Assembly: GCA_021785095.1 (NCBI GenBank)
Contig: JAJYGM010000037.1
Coordinates: forward strand, 574 to 11,323
Length of the DNA: 10,750 nt
Source: Actinomycetes bacterium
Lineage (GTDB): Bacteria > Actinomycetota > Acidimicrobiia > Acidimicrobiales > Bog-793
Direction: 5' to 3'
Under the pieces are notes generated by a model. It searched no databases and was not told the origin of the DNA. It saw nothing but the letters and a program-made list of their open reading frames with translations. Below are positions 1 to 7,062 of the stretch, piece after piece (the first letter of the stretch is position 1; each line of letters begins with the position of its first letter). The translations under genes were made by a program, and so were the position numbers.

Positions 1-44
1 TTGTCGCGGTCATCGAATGATGGGCGCACCGGCGTAGCGCCGTC

Positions 45-1241
45 GTGGACGCCGCCATGGATGCCGCCGTGGACGCCAAGCAGCACGCGGCGTCGGTCGT
101 CGACCGGCGCATCGGTGACCTCGTCGCCCTCAGCCACGACCTCCACGCCCATCCGGAGACGGCGTTCGAGGAGCACCGGTCCGCGGCGGCGGTCGCGCAG
201 ATGCTGGAGGGCTTCGACGTCACGGCCGGCGCGTACGGGCTGCCCACTGCCTTCTCCGCGCGCGCCGGGTCCGGGCCGCTCGTGGTGGCAATCTGCGCGG
301 AGTACGACGCGTTGCCCGACGTCGGGCACGCGTGCGGGCACAACGTCATCGCCGCCGCGGCGGTGGGTGCCGGGCTCGCGCTCGCAGAGGTCGCCGACAC
401 CGTCGGGCTCACCGTCCTCGTGCTCGGGACGCCCGCCGAGGAGGGTGGTGGCGGCAAGATCCTCATGCTCGCACGCGGCGCGTTCGAGGGCGTCCACGCC
501 GCGATGATGGTCCACCCCTGGCCCGAGGAGCGCCTCGCCGGGCGGTGCCTCGCGGTCTCGCACTTCGACGCGACGTTCTCAGGGCGCGAAGCCCACGCGT
601 CGGCAGCGCCCTGGGAAGGCGTGAACGCGCTCGACGCGATGACGGTCTCGCAGGTGGCGATCGGCCTCCTCCGCCAGCAGCTCCGCCCAGGCGACCAGGT
701 GCACGGCGTCGTCCTGGAGGGCGGCGTCGCCGCGAACGTCATCCCCGAGCACGTGCGCGGCCGCTTCATGTGCCGAACGACGACGATCGCCGACCTCGAG
801 CGGCTCGAAGCGCGTGTACGCGGCTGCTTCGACGCCGGAGCCCGTGCCACGGGTGCAGCCGTGTCCTTCGAGGAGCTCTCTCCCGCCTACTCGCACATGG
901 AGACCGACGCGCCGCTCCTCGCCGCGTACCGCGCGAACGCAGAGGCGCTCGGGCGCCGTTTCACGCTCGACGACGACGGCGAGCCGCTCCCGACGCTCTC
1001 GACCGACATGGCCAACGTGTCTCTCGCGCTGCCCTCGATCCACCCGCTGATCGGGATCGAGTCGGGCGGCGCGGTCAACCACCAGCACGCGTTCGCGGCG
1101 GCGTGCGTGACGCCGGCTGCGGACTCCGCAGTGCGGGATGGCGCGCTGGCGATGGCGTGGACTGCGATCGACGCCGCGGCGCACCAGGACCTGCGCGACC
1201 ACCTGCTCGCCGGCCGGTCCGGTCAGCCTCCAGGCCGGTAG
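45..1241 (+). CDS. M20 family (M20D-type) metal-dependent amidohydrolase
   Basis: Predicted cytoplasmic zinc-dependent hydrolase of amide bonds (398 aa), of the peptidase M20D group that includes AbgB/PM20D2-like aminoacyl- or aminobenzoyl-dipeptide hydrolases. Candidate metal ligands are visible: Cys97 and His99 in GHACGHN, Glu132/Glu133 in PAEEGGGGK, His157 in MMVHPW, and His346/His348 in NHQHAF. The dimerisation (lid) domain lies roughly at residues 170-280 and contains the typical GREAHAS motif. STDMANVS at 319-326 matches the usual STDMGNVS segment of this group. The frame has a stop at position 18, so GTG at 45 is the first possible start; ATG at 57 is an equally good alternative, and neither has a convincing Shine-Dalgarno. 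The length is normal for the family. The 3' end runs 19 bp into the convergent mutase gene. The substrate cannot be read from sequence: a carboxypeptidase-like or acylamino-acid hydrolase role is equally possible. Confidence 0.9.
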   Translation: MDAAMDAAVDAKQHAASVVDRRIGDLVALSHDLHAHPETAFEEHRSAAAVAQMLEGFDVTAGAYGLPTAFSARAGSGPLVVAICAEYDALPDVGHACGHNVIAAAAVGAGLALAEVADTVGLTVLVLGTPAEEGGGGKILMLARGAFEGVHAAMMVHPWPEERLAGRCLAVSHFDATFSGREAHASAAPWEGVNALDAMTVSQVAIGLLRQQLRPGDQVHGVVLEGGVAANVIPEHVRGRFMCRTTTIADLERLEARVRGCFDAGARATGAAVSFEELSPAYSHMETDAPLLAAYRANAEALGRRFTLDDDGEPLPTLSTDMANVSLALPSIHPLIGIESGGAVNHQHAFAAACVTPAADSAVRDGALAMAWTAIDAAAHQDLRDHLLAGRSGQPPGR

Positions 1242-2815
1242 ACGCCCCACACCTCGCGCAGCGCGTCGGACACCTCCCCGAGGGTGGCCATCCGCCGGAG
1301 CGCCTCTTTCATCGGGACGAGCAGGTTCCCCGTGCCGCGCGCAGCCGACCGCACGTCCTCCAAGGCTGCCCTGACGGCGTTCGTGTCTCGCTCGGCGCGG
1401 ACACGTTCGACCCGCTCCACCTGCGCGCGCTGCAGCTCGGGATCGATGGGGAAGACGTCTGCAGGCTCGACCTCCTCGTCGACGAACCGGTTGACCCCGA
1501 CGACGACCTTTCCCCCGTCGTCGACCGCCTTCGCGTAGGCGTACGCCGCGGCCTCGATCTCCTCCTGCAGGTACCGGGCCTCGATCGCTGCCACCGCGCC
1601 CCCCAGCTCGTCGATGCGCTCCAAGTACCCGAGGGCGGCGCGCTCCACCTCGTCCGTGAGGGTCTCGACGTAGTAGGAGCCGCCGAGGGGGTCGACGGTG
1701 TCGGTGACGCCCGACTCGCAGCCGACGATCTGCTGGGTGCGCAGCGCGAGCTTCGCGGCACGCTCCGTCGGGAGCCCGAGCGCCTCGTCGAACCCGTTCG
1801 TGTGCAGGCTCTGGGTCCCTCCCAGGGCGGCTGCGAGCGCCTGGACGGTCACCCGGACGATGTTGTTCTCCGGCTGCTGCGCCGTGAGCGTCGAGCCGCC
1901 GGTCTGCGCGTGGAACCGGAGCACCTTGGACCGGTCGTCCATGGCGCCGAAGCGCTCCGTCATGATCCGCGCCCACATCCGCCGGGCCGCACGGAACTTC
2001 GCGACCTCCTCGAAGAGGTTGTTGTGCGCGTTGAAGAAGAACGACAGCCTCGGGGCGAACTCGTCGACTGCGAGGCCGGCCGCGAGCGCGGCGTCCACGT
2101 ACGCGATCCCGTCGGCCAGGGTGAACGCCACCTCCTGGACGGCGGTCGCGCCCGCCTCGCGGATGTGGTACCCGGAGATCGAGATGGTGTTCCAGTTCGG
2201 CAGGTGCTCGTGGCAGTAGGCGAACGTGTCGACGACCAGGCGCATCGACGGCCGGGGCGGATAGATGTAGGTGCCCCTGGCGACGTACTCCTTCAGGATG
2301 TCGTTCTGGACGGTCCCACCGAGCTCGTCCCCGCGCACCCCCTGCTCCTCGGCGACCAGCTGGTAGAGGAGGAGCAGGATGGCCGCCGTCGCGTTGATGG
2401 TCATCGACGTGGTGACCGAGTCGAGCGGGATCCCCTCGAGCAGCAGGCGCATGTCCGCGAGGGAGTCGATCGCGACGCCGACCTTCCCCACCTCCCCCTC
2501 GGCGCGGGGGTGGTCGGAGTCGTATCCCATCTGCGTCGGCAGGTCGAACGCGCACGACAGGCCCGTCTGGCCGTGCTGCAGGAGGAACTTGAACCGCGCG
2601 TTGGTCGCCTCGGCGGTGCCGAAGCCTGCGTACTGGCGCATGGTCCACAACCTGCGCCGGTACATCTCTGCGTGCACCCCGCGCGTGTAGGGGTAGCGGC
2701 CCGGCTCGCCGAGCTGACCTGCCGGGTCCCAGCCTCGCAGGTCGCCGGGCCCGTACACGGTCTTGACCTCGATCCCCGAGTCGGTCCGGCGAACGGTCTC
2801 GTCAACCCCTGGCAC
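1223..2815 (-). CDS. mcmA1: Methylmalonyl-CoA mutase large (catalytic) subunit, two-subunit type
   Basis: Catalytic TIM-barrel subunit of an adenosylcobalamin-dependent acyl-CoA mutase (530 aa), interconverting (R)-methylmalonyl-CoA and succinyl-CoA. The protein ends after the linker (GVYRPGG) and has no B12-binding domain, so it must pair with a separate small subunit, as in archaeal and many actinobacterial enzymes. Conserved blocks include [48 protein letters not shown] and [12 protein letters not shown]. Tyr62 and Arg180 sit 155 and 37 residues before His217, the same spacings as Tyr89, Arg207 and His244 in the Propionibacterium enzyme. These residues bind the substrate carboxylate. The Ile/Asp pair of 2-hydroxyisobutyryl-CoA mutase is absent (Tyr62, Ala89), as is the Phe of isobutyryl-CoA mutase. 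The start is GTG at 2815, without a clear Shine-Dalgarno; a TAGCCT hexamer 6 nt upstream makes a leaderless message possible. Ethylmalonyl-CoA mutase is a less likely alternative. Confidence 0.95.
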   Translation of the reverse strand: MPGVDETVRRTDSGIEVKTVYGPGDLRGWDPAGQLGEPGRYPYTRGVHAEMYRRRLWTMRQYAGFGTAEATNARFKFLLQHGQTGLSCAFDLPTQMGYDSDHPRAEGEVGKVGVAIDSLADMRLLLEGIPLDSVTTSMTINATAAILLLLYQLVAEEQGVRGDELGGTVQNDILKEYVARGTYIYPPRPSMRLVVDTFAYCHEHLPNWNTISISGYHIREAGATAVQEVAFTLADGIAYVDAALAAGLAVDEFAPRLSFFFNAHNNLFEEVAKFRAARRMWARIMTERFGAMDDRSKVLRFHAQTGGSTLTAQQPENNIVRVTVQALAAALGGTQSLHTNGFDEALGLPTERAAKLALRTQQIVGCESGVTDTVDPLGGSYYVETLTDEVERAALGYLERIDELGGAVAAIEARYLQEEIEAAAYAYAKAVDDGGKVVVGVNRFVDEEVEPADVFPIDPELQRAQVERVERVRAERDTNAVRAALEDVRSAARGTGNLLVPMKEALRRMATLGEVSDALREVWGVYRPGG

Positions 2816-2827
2816 AGGACCAGGCTA
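2816..2827 (-). promoter_or_regulatory. mcmA1: Candidate -10 element for a leaderless mcmA1 message
   Basis: On the minus strand the hexamer TAGCCT (2827-2822) fits the actinobacterial TAnnnT -10 pattern and ends 6 nt before the GTG start at 2815. There is no good -35 match and no Shine-Dalgarno, which is what a leaderless transcript would look like. Such hexamers also occur by chance, so this is a weak prediction. Confidence 0.3.
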
Positions 2828-2885
2828 CGGCGGGCTCCGCGTTCGGGCCACGTGCGGGCGCGACCGCGCCGAGAGGACGGTCCGC

Positions 2886-2898
2886 TACGGTCCGCCCC
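2886..2898 (+). promoter_or_regulatory. Candidate -10 element for the SGNH hydrolase gene
   Basis: TACGGT at 2886-2891 fits TAnnnT and is followed by 7 nt and then GTG at 2899. Transcription could therefore begin at or next to that GTG, giving either a leaderless start at 2899 or a 42-nt leader for the start at 2941. No -35 element is recognisable. Together with the minus-strand element at 2822-2827 it would form a divergent promoter pair in this 125-bp spacer. Confidence 0.28.
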
Positions 2899-2970
2899 GT
2901 GGGACGGCGAGGAGCGGGACCCGCTCGAGGGGACGGCGCCGTGGGACGGCGAGGAGCGGGACCCGCTCGA
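2897..2970 (+). repeat. Tandem 42-bp-period duplication over the SGNH gene start
   Basis: A 32-bp stretch at 2897-2928 recurs exactly at 2939-2970, offset by 42 bp (14 codons). It contains the GTG start codon followed by codons for G-R-R-G-A-G-P-A-R, so both the initiation codon and the first residues are duplicated in frame. The bases between the copies include GAGGGGA (2927-2933), a usable Shine-Dalgarno 7 nt before the second GTG. Confidence 0.9.
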
Positions 2971-3864
2971 CGGAGCCGCACCGGCCGCCACCGCCTCGCC
3001 GGGGCCGCTGCCGTGGGGACGGCAGTCGCGGTCCTGGCCGTCCTGGCCGTCCTGGCCCTCCTGGCGCCCGCGGCCGCCGCGGTCGGCAAGCACCGCTCGA
3101 CCAGCCCCACGGGTCCCTACTACGTCGCGCTCGGCGCATCCGAGTCCGTCGGGCTCCAGCCCGTTCCCTGGGAAGGCCGTGCCGTGCGGACCGACCAGGG
3201 CTATGCCGACGTCCTGAGGAGGATGGAGCAGCGCCGCTGGCCAGGCCTCCGCCTCGCGGACTTCGGCTGCCCCGGCATCACGGCCCAAGGCGCGCTCGAC
3301 GGCACAGGAGCCTGCCAGTACCCGAACGGGTCGCAGATCGCCACAGCCACGAGCTTCGTGAGTGCCCATCCCGGTGCGGTCGCCTTCGTCACCGTCGACC
3401 TCGGCTTCAACGACGTCGCGCCCTGCCTCGCCGGCGAGGTCGTCGACCAGAGCTGCGTCGACGCTGCTCTCCGTCACATCGCCTCGGCTGTCCCCGTGGT
3501 GGTAGCCGACCTTCGTGCTGCGAGCCAAGGCCTGCTCGTCGTCGGGCTCCAGCACGCCGACCCCTACGTCGCCGACGCGCTCTTCGGGAAGGCGGAATTC
3601 GCCAGGAGGACGGTCGAGGTGTTCGATCGGATGAACGCCGTCCTCGCCTCCGCCTACGACGCGGCCGGCGCGGTCGTCGCCCGCGTGCCCTCGTCGACAG
3701 GGCCGGCTTCTTCGCCTCGCGCAGTCGAAGCGGCGTGCACGAGCACCTGGATGTGCACCGACCACAACATCCACCCGACGGCCGCCGGCTACCGCGCCAT
3801 CGCGGACGCAGTCGCCGAAGCCATCGCGGCCGCGGCCACGGCCGCGGCCACGGCCGCCGGGTAG
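2941..3864 (+). CDS. Secreted SGNH/GDSL-like hydrolase
   Basis: Predicted exported serine esterase or lipase-like hydrolase (307 aa). A basic N-terminus (RRSRTGRHR) is followed by a hydrophobic Ala/Val/Leu stretch ending in APAAAAVG, which reads as a signal peptide. The nucleophile block is GASESVG (Ser67, replacing the usual GDS). Block III is GFND (Asn157), and the C-terminal block is DHNIHPTAAGY (His278). The Asp lies four residues before the His rather than the usual three, so the catalytic acid is uncertain. Six cysteines (110, 125, 162, 172, 266, 272) could form three disulfides, fitting an extracellular location. The start at GTG 2941 was chosen because GAGGGGA lies 7 nt upstream and the n-region is then of normal length. 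GTG 2899 (321 aa) is the alternative, in the other copy of the duplication. The gene is divergent from mcmA1 and convergent with the acyltransferase. The substrate is unknown. Confidence 0.85.
   Translation: MGRRGAGPARRSRTGRHRLAGAAAVGTAVAVLAVLAVLALLAPAAAAVGKHRSTSPTGPYYVALGASESVGLQPVPWEGRAVRTDQGYADVLRRMEQRRWPGLRLADFGCPGITAQGALDGTGACQYPNGSQIATATSFVSAHPGAVAFVTVDLGFNDVAPCLAGEVVDQSCVDAALRHIASAVPVVVADLRAASQGLLVVGLQHADPYVADALFGKAEFARRTVEVFDRMNAVLASAYDAAGAVVARVPSSTGPASSPRAVEAACTSTWMCTDHNIHPTAAGYRAIADAVAEAIAAAATAAATAAG
3031..3066 (+). repeat. 9-bp tandem repeat in the signal-peptide core
   Basis: Three exact copies of gtcctggcc (3031-3057) plus a degenerate fourth encode the V-L-A repeats of the hydrophobic core of the SGNH hydrolase signal peptide. 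Changes in copy number would lengthen or shorten the core by three residues without shifting frame. Confidence 0.75.
3829..3861 (+). repeat. 12-bp tandem repeat at the SGNH hydrolase C-terminus
   Basis: gccgcggccacg occurs twice in a row (3829-3852), followed by a partial third copy. It encodes an Ala-Ala-Ala-Thr tail that ends the protein. The tail is low-complexity and unlikely to be part of the catalytic fold. Confidence 0.75.
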
Positions 3865-3884
3865 ACGTCCAGTAGGCCGCCGCT

Positions 3885-3912
3885 GATCAGCCGCTGCCGA
3901 TCAGCCGCTGCC
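3885..3912. repeat. 14-bp tandem duplication over the acyltransferase stop codon
   Basis: gatcagccgctgcc is repeated head to tail at 3885-3898 and 3899-3912. The right copy contains the TGA stop (minus strand, 3903-3901) of the acyltransferase gene and its last codons (Gly-Ser-Gly); the left copy lies just beyond the stop. The unit is not a multiple of three. The coding end is unaffected because the first stop met is intact. Confidence 0.85.
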
Positions 3913-5124
3913 GGCCTGCGCCCGGGCCACGTCCGTCCACGAGCGGGTGAGCACCTGGTCGTCGACCTCGATCGGCGCCGGCTCTCCGGTCCCGCCCTCT
4001 TCTCGCCGGCGCCAGTCGCGGGGAAGCCACGTGGACCAGCGCTCGCGCCTCCGGCCGGTGAGCGCGACCGCGAGCGGCGTGCGGGCGAGGAGGCTCGAGA
4101 GCAGCACGCACGCGAGCACCACGATCGCCACCGCCGTCGCGGAGACGACCGGCCAGGGCAGGACACCGTCGAGCGAGTGCCAGCCCAGGTCGCGCAGCCC
4201 GTAGATGAACAGCATCTGCGCGAGGTAGATCGTGTAGGAGTTGTCGGAGCCCGACATCGTCACTGCCCGGATCCAGCGCGGTCGCCGCTTCTCCACGAGC
4301 CACACGCCGAAGAGGTAGACGCACGCGATCGCTCCGATGTTGAAGGGGATCACGACGGGTTGGAGCGGATCTGTCGCATTGCCCAGCCACGAGACGAGAT
4401 GGTCGTGAGCCGAGACGTACCACACCTCGGCGACGGCGGCGGCGACCACCGTCGCGCCGAAGATCCACCATCCGTTGCGGACCAGCCAGCGATGAACGTC
4501 GTCGAGGTGGAGCGCGACCACCATTCCTGCGACGAGGTAGAAGAGGTACGACGTCACCTCCCGCGTGGCGAAGAAGCCGCGCATGTGGGACGGGAGCACG
4601 TTCCAGTGCATGAGGCTCGTCATGAGGACCTGCACTCCGAGCGCGACGACGATGAGCGCCCATGGGCGGCCCGCGAAGCGGCGCACGAGCCAGAAGAGCG
4701 CAGGGAACACGACGTAGAACTGCATGATCACGACCAGGTAGTACAGCTGGTAGTAGCCGGTCCCGAGCAGGTAGCCGAAGTGCTGGAGCCCACTCCACGC
4801 CCCGAGGCCGGAGCCGGGGAACGTCACCAGGAAGTAGATGACGGTCCAGCACATGTACGGGACGGCGACCGCGACGAAGCGACGGCGGTAGAAGTACCGG
4901 TAGCCGACGCGGTGGAGGTCCGAGTAGCCGTACGTGAGCATGCACGCCGAGATGAACAGGAATGCCTCGCGCGTGACGTGAAGCAGCATGAGGCAGCCAC
5001 CCACCGCCATTCCCGCCCCCGAGGCGAAGTAGAGGAGCGAGTGCGTCGACACCACGCCCGCCTGCTTCACCGGCCGCATCGCGTCGACGTGGTCGATGCG
5101 CGGCTTGGCAACGCGCTCGGTCAC
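3901..5124 (-). CDS. Acyltransferase family 3 integral membrane protein (OafA/IcaC-like)
   Basis: Predicted inner-membrane acyltransferase (407 aa) with about ten hydrophobic helices. Members of this family move acyl groups from cytoplasmic donors to sugars, lipids or antibiotics. The N-terminus (PRIDHVDAMRPVKQ, then VVSTHSLLYF) carries the family's conserved His at the end of helix 1 (His28). A basic YRRRFVAVAVPYMCW segment resembles the conserved Arg-rich motif before helix 3-4. The C-terminal ~50 residues are charged and probably cytoplasmic. The start is GTG at 5124, which shares GTGA with the ligase stop (4-nt overlap), so the two are probably translationally coupled. The open frame continues upstream inside the ligase gene, but that part is a shadow. 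The gene ends the five-gene operon, suggesting that an acyl group activated by the preceding ligase is transferred here. Donor and acceptor are unknown. Confidence 0.88.
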   Translation of the reverse strand: MTERVAKPRIDHVDAMRPVKQAGVVSTHSLLYFASGAGMAVGGCLMLLHVTREAFLFISACMLTYGYSDLHRVGYRYFYRRRFVAVAVPYMCWTVIYFLVTFPGSGLGAWSGLQHFGYLLGTGYYQLYYLVVIMQFYVVFPALFWLVRRFAGRPWALIVVALGVQVLMTSLMHWNVLPSHMRGFFATREVTSYLFYLVAGMVVALHLDDVHRWLVRNGWWIFGATVVAAAVAEVWYVSAHDHLVSWLGNATDPLQPVVIPFNIGAIACVYLFGVWLVEKRRPRWIRAVTMSGSDNSYTIYLAQMLFIYGLRDLGWHSLDGVLPWPVVSATAVAIVVLACVLLSSLLARTPLAVALTGRRRERWSTWLPRDWRRREEGGTGEPAPIEVDDQVLTRSWTDVARAQAGSG

Positions 5125-6662
5125 CTCACGGACATCGAGAAGATGACGTTCGCCTCTGCCAGCGCGCTCCGTCGCACCTTGCCCGTCGCCCCCTGGGGGA
5201 TCCGGGCGACGACGTGGTAGGCGACAGGGCGCTTCGAGCGGGAGAGCAGCCTCTTGCACCGCTCGTGGACGCGCTGCACGACGCGCTCGGCGAGCGGCCC
5301 GTCCTCCTCGTTGCTCACGCCATCGACGACGAGGTACGCGACGGGCACGTTGCCGAGGACCTCGTCGTCGCGACCCACGACGGCGACGGATCTCACCCCT
5401 GGCTCGCTGCAGAGCGCGTCCTCGACCTCCCTGGGGTAGATCTTCTCGCCGCCGCGGTTGATCACGTCGTCGGCCCTCCCGACGAGAAAGAGGTACCCGG
5501 CGTCGTCCACGTAGCCGACGTCTCCGGTCTCGAGCCATCCGTCTGCGTCGACCCGGTCCTCGTATCCGGGCGACAGGTAGGCGCGGATCACGCTGGGCCC
5601 ACGGATCTCGACGCGTCCGACCTCGCCGGGGACCGCGGCGGCACCGGGGCCGGAGACGACACGGACGTCGGTGCCGACCGGCAACCCGACCGAGCCGGGC
5701 AGCCGCCTTCCGAGCGGGTTGGCCGTGATCTGGCTGGCCGCCTCCGTCATCCCGTACGTCTCGACCACCGGGATCCCGGTCGCCCGCTCGAACCGTTCGA
5801 GGACCGGCACCGGCAGCGGTGCGGAGGCCGACCGGGCGAAGCGGATCCCGCCGGGGACGCGCTCGTTCTTCTCGAGGCAGGCGAGCCTCGCCAGGATCGC
5901 CGGCACCCCGTTTATCCAGGTGATCCGATGGCGGGCCATGGCGTCCCAGAAGCCACGGCGATGGAACCGGTCGTCGAGCACGATGGTGCCGCCGGAGACG
6001 AGCGTGGCGAGCACCGCGACCACCTCGGCGTTGATGTGGAAGAGCGGGAGCGCGTTGAAACCCCGGTCCGCCGAAGAGAGCTCGAAGTGCGCGGCGACCG
6101 AGCCCGCCGTGCTGAGGAGCTGCGCCTCGTCGAGGCCGATGACCTTCGGCGCCCCGGTCGTCCCCGAGGTGGACAGCACGACGCCGCCGTCGCCGCTCCA
6201 CGGAGTCGGGCCCGCCGCCGAGCGTGGCTCTGTGACTGGGCGCTCTTCTGGGTTCATCACGACCCACCTGACTCGACCGTCTTCGGGGGCGCGGCGGTCC
6301 GAGACCACTACGCGCGGCGCCGTCCGCGCGCAGGCCGCGGCGAGCTCGCCGTCCGTCGCCGCCGGATCGAGGGGCGCCACGGTCCGACCGGTGGCGACGG
6401 CGGCGACGAAAGCGACGGCGAGCTCCACCGGGTCCGAGAGGGCGAGGCCGACGGTGTCGCCCGGGCCGGCGCCGAGATCAGCGAGCAGGCCCGGCCAGCG
6501 CGCCACCTCCCCGCAGAGCTCGCCGTAGGTGACGGACCGCCCCCCGTCCGCGGACTGGAGGTACACGTGCTTCGCCGAGGTTGCCGCCCGGAACCAGACG
6601 AGCTCCGCGACGGACGCGCCAACCCGGGCACCGCTCTCAGCGGGCCGGACCGAAAGGGTCAC
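5121..6662 (-). CDS. AMP-dependent acyl-CoA synthetase/ligase family protein
   Basis: Adenylate-forming enzyme (513 aa, ANL superfamily) that activates a carboxylic acid with ATP, usually to the acyl-CoA. The motifs are intact: ATP-binding loop STSGTTGAPK (164-173), YGMTEAASQ (303-311), WLETGDVGYVDD (377-388), GRADDVINRGGEKIYP (395-410) and the C-terminal catalytic Lys495 in PQGATGKVRR. The N-terminal half shows the standard medium/long-chain or aryl ligase layout, and no carrier-protein domain is attached. Substrate specificity cannot be read off. The start is GTG at 6662, one nucleotide after the VOC gene stop, and the 3' end overlaps the acyltransferase start by 4 nt, so all three are probably co-translated. 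From context it supplies an activated acyl group, either a fatty acid or the sulfonated acid made upstream in the pathway. An oxalyl-CoA synthetase-like or fatty-acid CoA ligase role is possible. Confidence 0.92.
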   Translation of the reverse strand: MTLSVRPAESGARVGASVAELVWFRAATSAKHVYLQSADGGRSVTYGELCGEVARWPGLLADLGAGPGDTVGLALSDPVELAVAFVAAVATGRTVAPLDPAATDGELAAACARTAPRVVVSDRRAPEDGRVRWVVMNPEERPVTEPRSAAGPTPWSGDGGVVLSTSGTTGAPKVIGLDEAQLLSTAGSVAAHFELSSADRGFNALPLFHINAEVVAVLATLVSGGTIVLDDRFHRRGFWDAMARHRITWINGVPAILARLACLEKNERVPGGIRFARSASAPLPVPVLERFERATGIPVVETYGMTEAASQITANPLGRRLPGSVGLPVGTDVRVVSGPGAAAVPGEVGRVEIRGPSVIRAYLSPGYEDRVDADGWLETGDVGYVDDAGYLFLVGRADDVINRGGEKIYPREVEDALCSEPGVRSVAVVGRDDEVLGNVPVAYLVVDGVSNEEDGPLAERVVQRVHERCKRLLSRSKRPVAYHVVARIPQGATGKVRRSALAEANVIFSMSVR

Positions 6663-6663
6663 C

Positions 6664-7062
6664 TCAGTACGCCATCCTCGGATCGCGGTAGTGCTTGAAC
6701 TCGAGCAGGTTGTCGAAGGGGTCGCGCAGCACGAACGTCCGGTGCACCTCCGCCGTCCCTTCGAAACGGGTGGACACGTCCCGGAAGAACGGAACCTTGC
6801 GCAACTGGACGAGCTCGTAGAAGAGGTCGAAGTCCTTGGTCTCGAGAAAGGTCACTCCGAAGTGTCGCGGGTAGAGCGAGAGCGGCTCGGTACGCTGCTG
6901 TCGCTCGGAGAGGTGGCAGACCACCTGGTCGCCGAAGAAGTCGAGCGTGATCCGGTCCGGGTAGGTTCGTGCGAGCTTGCACCCGAGCTGTGTCACATAG
7001 AACCGCCGGGCGCCTTCCAGGTCCGACACCCCGATCGCGAGATGGAACAGATGGTTCCTCAC
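6664..7062 (-). CDS. VOC superfamily (glyoxalase/extradiol dioxygenase-fold) protein
   Basis: Small cytoplasmic protein (132 aa) with the paired beta-alpha-beta-beta-beta modules of the vicinal oxygen chelate fold. FHLAIGVSDLEGARRFY opens the first module, and HFGVTF and RDPFDNLLEFKHY mark the second. The likely metal triad is His7, His67 and Glu121. The pattern resembles the uncharacterised 'predicted dioxygenase' group COG3565. The fold supports isomerases, lyases, epimerases, dioxygenases and resistance proteins, so chemistry cannot be assigned. The start is GTG at 7062, overlapping the ComA stop by GTGA; a longer frame upstream of it lies inside the ComA gene and is a shadow. The tight packing between ComA and the ligase suggests it acts on the same metabolite. 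I see no reason to call it methylmalonyl-CoA epimerase: the mutase belongs to a different transcription unit. Confidence 0.85.
   Translation of the reverse strand: MRNHLFHLAIGVSDLEGARRFYVTQLGCKLARTYPDRITLDFFGDQVVCHLSERQQRTEPLSLYPRHFGVTFLETKDFDLFYELVQLRKVPFFRDVSTRFEGTAEVHRTFVLRDPFDNLLEFKHYRDPRMAY

Noticed and set aside
332..3217. A 961-residue open frame on the plus strand spanning the amidohydrolase end and antisense to the mutase
   Set aside because: It is extremely Arg/Ala/Pro-rich with no recognisable domain, and it runs opposite a complete, well-conserved mutase. This is a typical shadow frame in GC-rich DNA.
3865..3900. Possible bidirectional terminator between the convergent SGNH and acyltransferase genes
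   Set aside because: The palindrome gctgatcagc and the 14-bp duplication give only short, competing pairings and no T-tract, so I do not call a terminator.
3901..6267. A 788-residue minus-strand open frame that would fuse extra sequence to the acyltransferase
   Set aside because: Only the last 407 residues look like protein. The upstream part lies out of frame inside the intact ligase gene and is arginine-rich nonsense; the GTG at 5124 is a clean coupled start.
5214..6698. A 494-residue plus-strand open frame opposite the ligase
   Set aside because: It mirrors the ligase gene, is rich in Asp/Arg/Val repeats, and shows no domain or ribosome binding site.
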